Source of the DNA: Wurfbainia villosa
Lineage: Eukaryota > Streptophyta > Magnoliopsida > Zingiberales > Zingiberaceae
Assembly (NCBI GenBank): GCA_025175895.1
Contig: CM045990.1
Location: forward strand, 59,459,704 to 59,523,703
Length of the DNA stretch: 64,000 nt
Reading direction: 5' to 3'
Made by a program: the position numbers and the translations under genes
Shown: in pieces, positions 1-10,519 of the stretch
Position numbering within the stretch: the first letter of the stretch is position 1
Layout of the letters: every line of letters starts with the position of its first letter
Notes under the pieces: generated by a model
Databases searched by the model: none
The model's input: the letters and a program-made list of their open reading frames with translations, nothing else
Told to the model about the DNA's origin: nothing

Positions 1-193
1 ATTTTTGGATCAAAGGGGAAATTATAAGATCTCATTGGGACATGAGACATTGACCTCCTTGGAGAGATAACCTTTTTGATGTATGTCAACAAGGGGGAGA
101 AGGTTAAATTAACAATTTAGAAAATTGGTAAGGAAATTTGATTTAGTGGCCTAACTCATTGTTTGTTTTTTCAAACATCAAAAAGGGGGAGAT
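1..193 (+). mobile_element. 3' end of the internal region of an upstream family A element
   Basis: This stretch matches the 3' non-coding ends of the other family A elements (4130-4321, 20840-21003, 54730-54913). It has the same order of landmarks: a purine tract CAAGGGGGAGAAGG near 89-102, then 'caaacatcaaaaaggggg', then an LTR start. The terminal polypurine tract lies at about 179-192. It is immediately followed by an LTR, so it belongs to an element whose body lies upstream of the window. No coding sequence is visible here. Confidence 0.8.
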
Positions 194-1766
194 TGTTGGT
201 GCAATCAGCCCAGGTTACGATTGACCAAACTCGAGTTTGACTCGAGTGATGTTTTGATGTTTGACAAAGTGGTTTGACATAGTATGTTTGATATTGATGT
301 TTGACATTGATGTTGGTTAATGTTTTGGAGAGATTGTTTATACAATCGACCCAGGTTAGAATTGACCAGCCTCGAGTTTGACTCGAGGGAGACTTTGATG
401 GTTGACTAGGGTTGACCATGTGATTATGGGAAAGTCCAAGCATAGGTCTTGGCAAGGTAAAGTCCAAGTCATGGGTACTTGGCATGGAAAGTCCAAGTGG
501 GACACTTGACATTTGGGAAAGCCCAAGCATGGGTCTTGGCAATGTAAAGTCCAAGTCTTGAGTACTTGGCACAAGGGAAGTCCAAGCATGGGTCTTGGCA
601 TGGAAAGTCCAACATGGGTTGGCAAGGGAAAATCCAAGCTTGAGTCTTGGCATTTGAGAAGTCCAAGGGGTTGATATTGGCGGCGTAAAGTCCAAGGGTG
701 AAGTCTTGGCAGTATAAGTCCAATGGTTGGCAGCGTAAAGTCCAAGCGGAGTCTTGGCGGCGTAAGTCCAATGTGCCTTGGCGGTGTAGACACCGTTAGC
801 ATGACATAGCCGATGGAAGCACCTGAAGGCTAGCGCGATGGATGAACAAGTCATGGATGACTTGGAGGGATCTGAGAGGCGTGAGGCTGATGGAGGTGGC
901 TAGAAGGCTTAGGTCTAGGCTAAGGGTGGTCTAGCAAGAATGGGGGCACCATACTTGGGTTAAAACCTCATGTTTGAGGTTGGCAGTCGACTGGCATTAT
1001 GGTCGGTTCGACTACCGTGAGTCGACTAGAGTTCGACTGTCAGTTTAGATCTTAAATTGCTCTGGCAGCGCATTGCCTAGTTCGCGTGCACAGAGAATGC
1101 TCCGTCAGTGGTAGGCGGTCATCAATGTTAGTAGTCGACTGCCAAGAGATCCGTTGGAGTTTTTCCAGCGTGGATTTACCCGTTGTCTCACGACAACAGT
1201 GGCATCAATCGACTGGTGACTTATGGCAGTCGACTGATCGACGGAAATCCAGCCCGATGCAGGTTAAAAAGAGGAGCTCGTGGAGGATTTCGGTATTGGT
1301 TCTTTGGGAGCTTACTTGGGGCGATTTGAAGGCGAATTGCAGGTGCATTTCAGGGTCCTTCAACCTCATCTAAGCAACCAACAAGCAAAGCGCTCAAACC
1401 CTAGTTTTGTAAAGTGTTCTTTACATTTATTTGTATTTTGCTTGTATTTTCATGTATTACTTTTGTAATCACTTGTACGAGGTTTCTCCACCTCCGACTT
1501 ATTGTCGAGAAGGAGTTTATTGATTAGTGGTTGCGTGTGCATCACTAGAGCCCTTTAGAGCTCAATCCGTGGAGTAGGAACCGTTCGGTTCCGAACCACG
1601 TTATATCCTTGTGTTTGTATGCTTGTTATTATGATTGTTGTGTCATTTCAATATTCCGCTGCGTACTAACAATCATAGGCAAGCGAACGCGATCTAATTC
1701 CATCATCGGCGTATAGCACGATGTTATTCACCCCCCCCCCCTCTAGCGGGCACACAGGTCCTAACA
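194..1766 (+). repeat. Family A LTR, shared between two internal regions
   Basis: The LTR starts TGTTGGTGCAATC and ends GGTCCTAACA, the TG...CA ends of LTR elements. From about 430 to 790 it carries a tandem array of short units with the pattern GTCCAAG...CTTGGCA. Palindromes of the GTCGACT type follow at 985-1235, then a weak TATA-like TTAAAAAG near 1264, then the block GAGGTTTCTCCACCTCCGAC (1480) typical of the family. Upstream lies a polypurine tract, as expected for a 3' LTR. Downstream lies another internal region, as if it were also a 5' LTR. No primer binding site follows it. Confidence 0.85.
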
Positions 1767-2485
1767 GAAATAGGAAGTATTGTTTAGGGGCTAAGAATGT
1801 CCACATTACAAATAAGGAGAAATTTGGGACTAATGTCCTTAGAAAAACTCTTCATAATGAAAGCATTAGGAAAATAGAAAACTATTTAGGCATTAACCCT
1901 AAGAAGGGTAGGCATATGCCTAGAGAAAATGGTATTGCCCAAAGACCAAATCAAAATTCAAAAATTGGGCAATTGGAGTTGGAAAATCAAGTCTTGAGGT
2001 CAAAACTTGAAAAATTAGAGAATACCCTTAGGATTATGCAAAATCAAATGCAAGGGTCAAAGCATGAAAAATGTAGGTCAAAGAGTCAAAGCCTAGGGTC
2101 TAGAAGTCAAGGTCAAAGACCTAGGAAACAAGAACCATCCAAGGGCAAGCCTAAGCCCAAAAAGACCTATCACAATGTTCCATTTGATTATGGAACTCAA
2201 ACTAGATCTAGGAAGACCAAGGTTAATAGGGAAGTCATCCCTAGAGTTGACCATGGTGTGTACCTAGTGGCTAGGGTTTCAAAGAAATCTAGGGAAGCCA
2301 CTAAGAAGGTTACAAGGCGAGTCACCCCTAGAGTTAACCTAGGCAAGACCACAATGACCAAGGCTAATAAGCCTAGAAGGGTCATTAGGAGGGTATCTAG
2401 GGACTTCATCCCTAGGGAATACCTAGTAAACCCAAGGAGCTCAAATAGGTATTGGGTTCCTAGGAGCGTAATCGATTCACACTAG
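1767..2485 (+). pseudogene. Family A gag-like ORF, C-terminal part only
   Basis: This is an open frame of about 240 codons entered directly from the LTR end without a start codon of its own. It covers only the C-terminal half of the family A protein. First comes a leucine-zipper-like stretch (LELENQVLRSKLEKLENTL), then a lysine/arginine-rich tail with repeated phrases of the type VTPRV and RRVIRRVSR, ending NPRSSNRYWVPRSVIDSH and TAG. The copies at 17540-19169 and 51744-53315 show that about 1 kb with the primer binding site, gag core and zinc knuckles is missing here. In autonomous Sireviruses the equivalent segment is followed by protease; here it is not. The role of the tail is unknown; nucleic-acid binding is an inference from its charge. 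Confidence 0.75.
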
Positions 2486-4321
2486 ATGAGTTTAGGTCTG
2501 TTGACCTTGATTGGAAGGGTAGCTAACCCAACCATAGCAAAGTTGGCACTTTAGGATATTTTCAAGGTTATGGATACCTTGAAAATAGGTTTGATTTTTA
2601 ATCCTAAAAGATTTTAGGATGTGCCAATATATTTTTGGAATTATGAAAAATCAATCAAATTGGCACAATTTAAGTTTAGAGGTCTTTGTGTGCCATTTTG
2701 GGTTTTTGGCACACTTGGGGGATTAGTAACAATATGGCAAAATGAGATTAATAATAACAAATGGAAATAAATACTAAAAATTAGGTATTATATACCTTAT
2801 ATTTTATTTTCCATGCTTGATTTGCTATATAACATGTCATGACATCATATCTACTTTTAAATCATATAAAATGTCATGATTATGCTTAGGACTATTTTAT
2901 GTCATGTGTTTTTAGTTCTATATCATATGTCATGACATCATGATCATTAGCCATGCTTAATTAATGTCATCATTTATGCCATGATCATTCATGCATTTAA
3001 TTTAATAAAAATTGAGTTAAGGGCAATGACATGACTTGAAGTCCCATTTATAAGGGAATCAAGTAGTGTTGCCTTAGAAAATGCATGAGGCCTTAGTTTA
3101 GGATGAACAAAACCCACATCTCACATTACATTGACATGTATATGAATTTATACACCCTAGATACATGTGAGGTGATAGGATATGAGTTAAGTTCAAGGTG
3201 CATAGTTTTTGAATCTAGATGAACTCAAACTCATCTAAAATCATATGGTGGATCATTGGGAAAGCTTATGTTCAAGCCAAGTACATTGAGCCCAAAGAAT
3301 ATGATCCAATATAAGGTTTTAAAAACATTTTAAAATCATTTTGAAAAATCTTGGCGAAGTCTATCTTTTGATAGCAATCACCATTGATGAAGTTGATACT
3401 AAGTGAGCTAAAACATTGAAGTTTTTCTTCACTTTTGAACTTTGTGTCAATTTCACTATTTTATGGATAAAATATTTTTTAAACATTTTTCACCCATTGT
3501 ATTGATCATAAGTATTATACGTATGAAGTTTCATGATTTTTTAAATTACATATATTTATTTATGAATTTTTGAATTTCGATTCTAATAACTAAAAATCGG
3601 ATTTTTCAGTTATCAATCAACTTCCCTTGTTGGCAGTCAACTAATGAGCACTTCAGTCGATTGATTTCGGAGAGAGTCGATTGATTGGCTGATTTCGGGA
3701 AAACATGGTATGTTTAGCCCATTTTCAGCTATGTTAGGGTTTCCTAACCACTCCTAACCCCTAGGATATGCTTTGGGAAGCATTATAAAGGGTGAAAATC
3801 CATTAGATATGAATTAGGAGAGTTGTCAGGGTGATGTATCAAATTTAGGGTGTGGGAAAGTTCTATGTTGAACTTTGAATTTTATTTTTGATGTTTTAGA
3901 GTTCCTATTGGCTTAGGGACTTCCCAAGGACATTGTTGGTGCAATGGTCAAGGGGGAGCAAGTCTTTAGGGGGAGGTATCCATTATGGGATGATGGATGT
4001 TATTTTTTCTCATGAGGAGGAGAAATGGGATTTTGAGATACTCAATTTGGAAATTGAGAGACTGTGTAGGATTGCCTCTCTTGAGTGGTATGGGACTTAT
4101 CACTAGGAAGATTATAAGCATCCTAGATATTTTTGGAGCAAGGGAGAGATTGGAAGATCTCATTAAGAGATGAGACATTGACCTCCTTGGGGTGAACCTT
4201 TTTGATGTATGTCACAAAGGGGGAGAATGTTAAAATTACCAATTTGGGATAATTGGTAAGGAAATTTGAGTTAGGGGCCTAACTCAAGGGTGTTTTTGTC
4301 AAACATCAAAAAGGGAGAGAT
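2486..4321 (+). other. Family A non-coding 3' internal region with repeated purine tracts
   Basis: No ORF is supported here. The region is AT-rich with many short ATGTCATGACATCATG-like repeats (2835-2990), followed by degenerate GTCGACT palindromes (3610-3690). At 3934 it repeats the first 13 bases of the LTR (TGTTGGTGCAATG). Purine tracts CAAGGGGGAGC (about 3949), TAGGGGGAGG (about 3967) and AAAGGGGGAGAATG (about 4215) follow, and the terminal tract is at about 4309-4320. The same layout recurs at 19170-21003 and 53316-54913, so it is a conserved part of the element and not random decay. Sireviruses are known for such multiplied polypurine tracts. Confidence 0.75.
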
Positions 4322-5741
4322 TGTTGGTGTAATCGGCCCAGGTCACGATTGACCGGACTCGAGTTTGACTCGAGTAAGTGTTTTGATGTTTGACATGGAT
4401 GTCTGACATGTGTTGGGGAGATTGCTGATGCAATCGACCCAGGTTAGTATTTGATGGTTGACGATGGTTTGACTATTGTCATGGAAAGTCCAAGTGGGAC
4501 ACTTGGCATTGGAAAAGTCCAAGACTTGAGTACTTGGCATGGAAAGTCCAACATGGATTAGCAAGGGAAAGTCCAAGCTTGAGTCTTGGCATTTGGAAAG
4601 TCCAAGGGGTTTGATATTGGCAGCGTAAAGTTCAAGCGGAAGTCTTGGCAGCATAAGTCCAATGGTTAGCGGTGTAAAGTCCAACGGAGTCTTGGCAGCA
4701 TAAGTCCAATGTGCCTTGACGGTGTAGACACCGTTAGCATGACAATAGCTGATGGAAGCACCTGAAGGCTAGTGTATGGATGAACAAGTCATGGATGACT
4801 TGGAGGGATCCGATAGGCGTGAGGCTGACAGAGGTGGCTAGAAGGCTTAGGTCTAGGCTACGGGTGGTCTAGCAAGTATGGGGCCACCATACTTGGAGTA
4901 AAACCTCATGTTGAGGTGTATCAGTCGACTGGGACCTATGGGCAATCGACTAGTGTAAGTCAACTAGAGTTTGACTGCGAGAAGTGCCCTAGTAGTCGAC
5001 TGATCTTGTGATCAGTCGACTGGTGGCCAAGATTTTGGGCACAGAATATTCTCCAGTTGAGTGATCGGCCCGACCACTCGACTGATTGAGGCATCAGTCG
5101 ACTGATGGGCATGATCAGTCGACTGATGATGGATCCGTTGGATTTTTCCAGCGTGGATCTAGCCATTGTCTCACGACAACAGTGGCACCAGTCGACTGAT
5201 GGTCCCGAGTAGTCGACTGATAGGTGAAATCCAGCCCAAGGAGCAGCTATAAAGGGAACTCGTGGAGGGAGGATTCACCATGGTTCTTTGAGAAGTTTGT
5301 GGGGCGAATTGCTGGTGTAATTCAGGGTCTCCAAGTTCAACTCAACCAACCAAACAAGCAAGCTTCCAAAAGATTGATTGTAAAGTTTTCTTTGCATTTC
5401 TTTTATTGTATTTTCTTGTTGTATTTTGTATTACTATTGTAATCATTTGTACGAGGTTTCTCCACCTCCGACTTGTGTCGAAAAGGAGTTATTGTTATAG
5501 TGGTATGTGATTTGCATTGCTAGGGCTCTTACGAGCCCAACCTGTGGAGTAGGAACCATTCGGTTCCGAACCACGTTATATTTGGTCTTGTTCTTATGTA
5601 TTTGTATTTGTATTTGTATTGTATTTTCTATTATTTCTGCTGTGTACTAATACAATTGTAGCAAGCACGATCGAACGAATTCCATCGAGCAACGACATCG
5701 CTATATCCCCCCCCCCTCTAGCGGGCACATCGTTCCTAACA
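4322..5741 (+). repeat. Family A LTR closing the array
   Basis: Same termini as the LTR at 194-1766, preceded by a polypurine tract. It carries a shorter CCAAG/CTTGG hairpin array (about 4480-4710). At least seven exact GTCGACT sites lie between 4924 and 5215, and a clear TATA box at 5248. The GAGGTTTCTCCACCTCCGAC block is at about 5452, and the end is a C-run plus CTCTAGCGGGCACA...CTAACA. The sequence after 5741 is unrelated to family A internals, so this is the right-hand edge of the array. The left-hand target-site copy lies outside the window and could not be checked. Confidence 0.85.
5248..5254 (+). promoter_or_regulatory. Probable TATA box of a family A LTR
   Basis: CTATAAAGG lies just downstream of the palindrome cluster and about 200 bases upstream of the conserved GAGGTTTCTCC block, the usual place for the U3/R boundary. 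Equivalent boxes occur in the other copies at 16885 (CATAAAAG), 51220 and 55840 (TATAAAT). Confidence 0.55.
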
Positions 5742-6578
5742 CTGAGGATGCGCTTGGAAACACCGAAGGTGTTGGCCGCATCGTTATAGCCTAAGCATAG
5801 ACTCACGTTCACATCAAAAAATTTATTTCCTAATGTGACCTTGATTTTTCCATATTTAGGTTTATTTCCTTTTTAGATGAGACCCATAATAATCTGAAAT
5901 CTCTTGTGCAAATATTAGGGCTAACATCTTCCATTAATATGATTGAACCAGAGTTCTTTTTCGTGTTTGGGTTGTTGGACTCTCTCCAAGCCTGGCATGA
6001 CATTGAGCATGTTCAATTCATACGAGATTCGATGTTTATTTTAAATGGTAAGGACCAGAGGTCAATTTCAAGTTTGGGTTGTTGGACTCTCTCTAAGCCT
6101 GACTTGTAAATTGGATGTGTTCAAATCATTTAAATTCGATCTCATGATTAATGGGTCAGCCCTAACTGAAAGCATTGATTTGTTGGACTCTCTTCAAGGT
6201 CAATGTGGACAGAGGTGCAATTAGGTGATATGCATTGGATGTATATATGTTAATGAGTTAACAACCAAATGTATATGTGAATATTATATTAGTTGATAGC
6301 ATAAAGTGATAGTTATATATTTGATATATAATGGGTACTATTGATACCTAACATTATGACTATGAATGACTTGTTGAACTCTCTCCAAGGTTGTTCTTAG
6401 TCATAATGGATATCAACCCACTAGGAGATCACCTACCATCTCTTGAAGTCAAAGTGAGGGCTACTGAATTTGATAAAATAGTGGGATTTTCTTGTTAATA
6501 TAAATTGTTTACATTACTATTAATTCATCTCTCTTATACACCTCTTTTTTTGTATGTCTAGGTACTAATTAGAATAGC
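5742..6578 (+). other. Leader of copia element B and unexplained flank
   Basis: No gene is supported. The part next to the gag start is probably the 5' untranslated leader of element B. It contains four imperfect copies of GTTGGACTCTCTCCAAG at about 5974, 6080, 6182 and 6372. A B 5' LTR like the one at 10520-12361 is not visible, so either the family A array inserted into the leader or the left end of B was lost. The first 70 bases read on the minus strand as a short open stretch (LGYNDAANTFGVSKRILS) whose origin I do not recognise. Confidence 0.45.
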
Positions 6579-9500
6579 ATGTCAACCACCATTAATTTAC
6601 GTTCGATTTTGGACAACAACAAATTGACTGAGACAAAATTCTTGGACTGGCTTCGCAACCTGAGAATTGTTCTCAAGGCTGAAAAGCAAGCTTATGTCCT
6701 TGAAGAGGTTCTTCCCAAACCTCCTGCAGACAATGCATCTAGTGACCAAACATTGGCTTACCAGAAACATGTTGCTGACTCTAAGATGGTGAGCTGCATT
6801 ATTCTAGCGTCGATGTCTCCTGAGTTGCAGAAGCAACATGAGCCTATAAATGCTAATACAATTGTCTTCCATCTTCGAGAGTTGTTTGATGAGCAGACAC
6901 GATCTGAAAGGTTCAAGGTCACTCAGCTCCTCTTTCACTCGAAAATGCAGGAGGGTTCATCTGCAGTGCAGTTTGCGCTAAAGATGAATAGCTATATTAA
7001 GCGATTGGGATCATTAGGGTTTTTCATGAACCATGAATTAAGTATTGACTTAATTCTTCACAATCTGACTAGTAGCTATTCACAATTTGTGATGAACTAT
7101 CAGATGAATAAGATTGAGTCCATGATTCCTGAATTGATCAATATGCTCAATACAGTGGAGTCATCTGTTGCGAAGGAACAGAAGGCGGTGATGCTGATTG
7201 ACTCCTCAAAGAAAGGTTCTAAGAGTAAGTCAAAAACAAAAGCTAAAGGGAAGAAGAATGCAAAGAAGGAAGAAATAACTCCCAAGGGCACCTGCCATCA
7301 TTGTGGCAATGATGGACATTGGAAGAGAAACTGCAAGCAGTATCTGGAGTCACTGAAGCAGAAAAAAGCATCTGATGCCCAATCTAATTCAGGAATATTT
7401 GTTATTGAATGTCATAATGTTTCTTCTAGCACTTGGGTATTGGATACCGGGTGTGGCTCACATATATGTAATGACATATAGGGGCTCAGGAATAGAAGAA
7501 AATTAGTTAAGGGAGAAGCAGATCTAAGGGTTGGCAATGGAGCAAAAGTTGTTATAGTAGCCAAGGGTACTTATATGTTGCAACTTCCTACAGGACTAGT
7601 CTTAGAGTTGGATGATTGTTTTTATATTCCTGCATTAATAAAGAACATTGTTTCTATTTCATGTTTGAATAAGAAAGGTTATCATTTGACGTTTAGTAAT
7701 AATTGTTGTTACATTACGTTGAATGGTATTCTTTATGCTACTGGGATATTAAATAATGGGATCTACACATTAGATACATCCAACGAGATATTCAATATCG
7801 AATCAAATAGCAATCACACTAAGTTAAATAATCAATTAACCTCGCAATTGTGGCATTGTCGTCTTGGCCATATAAGAAATGAACGCATGTCCAAACTGTA
7901 GAGGCTTGGCATTTTGGAGTCTTATGAATCAGATTCATTAGACACATGTGTTTCATGCTTAAAAGGAAAGATAACTAAACTACCTTTCATAGGAAAGGGT
8001 AAATGAGCAGTTAAGGTATTGGGCCTTATACATACCGATGTATGCGGACCAATGTCAACTCATGTCATAGGAGGTTATAGCTACTTCGTTACCTTTATCA
8101 ATGATTATTCACGATATGGGTATTTGTATCTGTTAAGATACAAGTCTGAAGTCTTTGAAAGGTTTAAAGATTTTAGAAAGGAAGTAGAGAAACAACTTCA
8201 TAAAAGTATTAAAATACTTCGATCGGATCGAGGTGGTGAATACTTAATCCAAGAGTTTTAAGATTATCTAAGGGACAATGGCATCTTGTCCCAAAGGACT
8301 CCACCTTACATGCCACAACATAATGGTGTGGCTGAAAGGCGAAACCGAACCTTGTTGGACATGGTTAGGTCATTGATGCAGCATGCAAGTCTTCCAAAAA
8401 CCTTTTGGAGTTACACACTCGAGACCACTGTTTACTTGTTAAATAGAGTCCCGACTAAGGAAATCTCTACTGCTCCATATGAGATGTGGAAAAGTAGAAA
8501 ACCTCATTTATCTCATTTGAAGATATGGGGTTGTCCTGCTTATGTGAAGAGGACAGTATTAGACTAGCTAGAGGCTAAGTCTGATAAGTGTCTATTTATT
8601 GGTTACCCTAAGGAAACGAGTGGTTACCAATTCTATCATCCCTTGGAACAAAAGGTGTTTGTTTCAAGGCATGTTGTATTCCTAGAGAAGGAGCTTCTCT
8701 TACAAGAAAACAGTGGGAGTGAGGTTGAACTAAGTGTAGTTCAAGAGGCTCCGGTAGACACAGAAGAGATGCCTAGTCAAAAACCACAGCTGATTACTCA
8801 TTCGGATGCGGTGATAGTTGAACCTGATAATACACCACCTCCTCGTAGATCTAGTAGGACACGTAGGATTCCTGAGAGATATGGATTTCTCATAAGTGAA
8901 TCTAATGATGTGTTGCTCATAGATGATGAGGAACCTACTAATTACGAAGAGACACTGAATAGTTCAGACAGGGATAGATGGCTAATAGACATGAAATCAA
9001 AAATGGATTCCATATATGAAAACCAGGTTTGGAACTTGGTAGACCCACCCGAAGGCATAACGCCTATAGGGTGCAAGTGGGTTTTCAAGAAGAAAACTGA
9101 CATGGATGGTAATATTATTACCTATAAAGCTAGATTAGTGGCAAAAGGCTATCGTCAAAGGCAAGGTGTTGACTATGACGAAACCTTTTCACCAATAGCT
9201 ATGCTTAAATCCATTCGGATACTCCTAGCCATGGTGGCTCATTTTGATTATGAGATATGGCAGATGAATGTGAAAATAGCTTTCCTTAATGGAAACTTGT
9301 TTGAGGATGTATATATGATACAACCCAAGGGTTTCACATCCATTGACAAAAACAAAGTATGCAAGCTTCAACGTTCAATTTATGAATTGAAGCAAGCATC
9401 CAAGAGTTGGAATATTCGTTTTGATGAGACAATCAAACAGTTTAATTTCTCACAAAATCCTAAGGAGCCTTGTGTGTATAAGAAGGTTAGTGGGAGGGCG

Positions 9501-10499
9501 GTCGTGTTCCTAGTATTGTATGTCGATGACATATTAATTATAGGAAATGATATTTCTGTTTTGCAAACAGTCAAGGTTTGGTTGTCCAAAATGTTCTCCA
9601 TGAAAGACATGGGAGAGGCAACCTATATTTTGGGGATTAAGATCTATAGAGATAGATCAAATCGGTTGCTTGGTCTTTCGTAGTCTACATACATAGACAA
9701 AGTGCTAAAACGGTTTAGCATGGAAGAATCCAAGAAAGGTTTTATTCCCATGAGGCATGGGATTCACCTTTTGAAGTCTATGTGCCTGCGCACAGAAGAC
9801 GAGAGGATTCGCATGAGTCAGATCTCATATGCGTCAGCTATAGGATCGATCATGTATGTTATGTTATGTACGAGGCTCGATGTATCGTATGCTTTGAGCA
9901 TTGCGAGTAGATACCAGTCGGATCCTCGTATGGACCATTAGGTGGCTGTCAAGACAATCCTTATGTACTTGAGAAGGACTAAAGATTTGTTCTTGGTATA
10001 TGGAGGAGGTGATATGGTAGTAAGCGGGTATACTAATGCCAACTTCCAGATAGATAAGGATGATTCCAAGTCTCAGTCTGGATACATATTCATCTTGAAT
10101 GGAGGTGGGATGAGTTGGAAGAGTTCCAAACAAGATACTGTCATTGATTCTACTACGGAGGCAGAGTACATTACAACTTCTGAAGTAGCAAAGGAGGCGG
10201 TCTGGATCAAGAAGTTCATTACTGAACTTGGAGTAGTTCCTAGCATTATTGAAGCATTATCGGTGTATTGCGACAACAATGGCACCATTGCACAGGCAAA
10301 GGAACCACGATCTCATCAGCGATCCAAACACGTACTACGTTGTTGCCATCCGATCAAAAAAATTATTGGTAGAAGAGACGTACAAATAGAGAAAGTTCCC
10401 ACTGATAGGAATCTAGTAGATCCCTTGACAAAGCCTCTTACCCAAGAAAAGTTTGAGAGGCATATAGAGGCCAATGGTATTAGATACCAAGACGATTAG
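6579..10499 (+). pseudogene. Ty1/copia gag-pol polyprotein (element B), seven in-frame stops
   Basis: A single reading frame of 1,307 codons starts at ATG 6579. Domain order: gag core; CCHC zinc knuckle CHHCGNDGHWKRNC (near 7300); aspartic protease LDTGCGSH (7440); integrase zinc finger WHCRLGH...CVSC (7850-7960); integrase core with HTDVCGP, NDYSRYG and HNGVAERRNR; reverse transcriptase with YVDDILIIG (9520); RNase H to 10499. Integrase before reverse transcriptase makes it copia. There is no frameshift, only stops at 7479, 7899, 8004, 8259, 8565, 9681 and 9939. Two catalytic positions are altered: QMNVKIAF where copia RT normally has QMDVK, and GYTNAN where RNase H normally has an Asp. It therefore cannot make active enzymes. 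The lineage within copia was not assigned; D at 60367-64000 is a close relative. Confidence 0.9.
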
Positions 10500-10519
10500 T
10501 TGTAGGCCAAGTGGGAGTT

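Noticed and set aside
430..790. CRISPR-like array of repeats and spacers
   Set aside because: Units are contiguous with variable lengths and no unique spacers, they lie in retrotransposon LTRs, and the genome is eukaryotic.
171..854. Long minus-strand open frames in LTRs with repeats like LGLSMPSTQDLDF (also 15659-16249, 21127-21568, 57583-58049)
   Set aside because: They are translations of the CCAAG/CTTGG hairpin array; several frames are open at once because of the repeat, and no start, splice or domain evidence exists.
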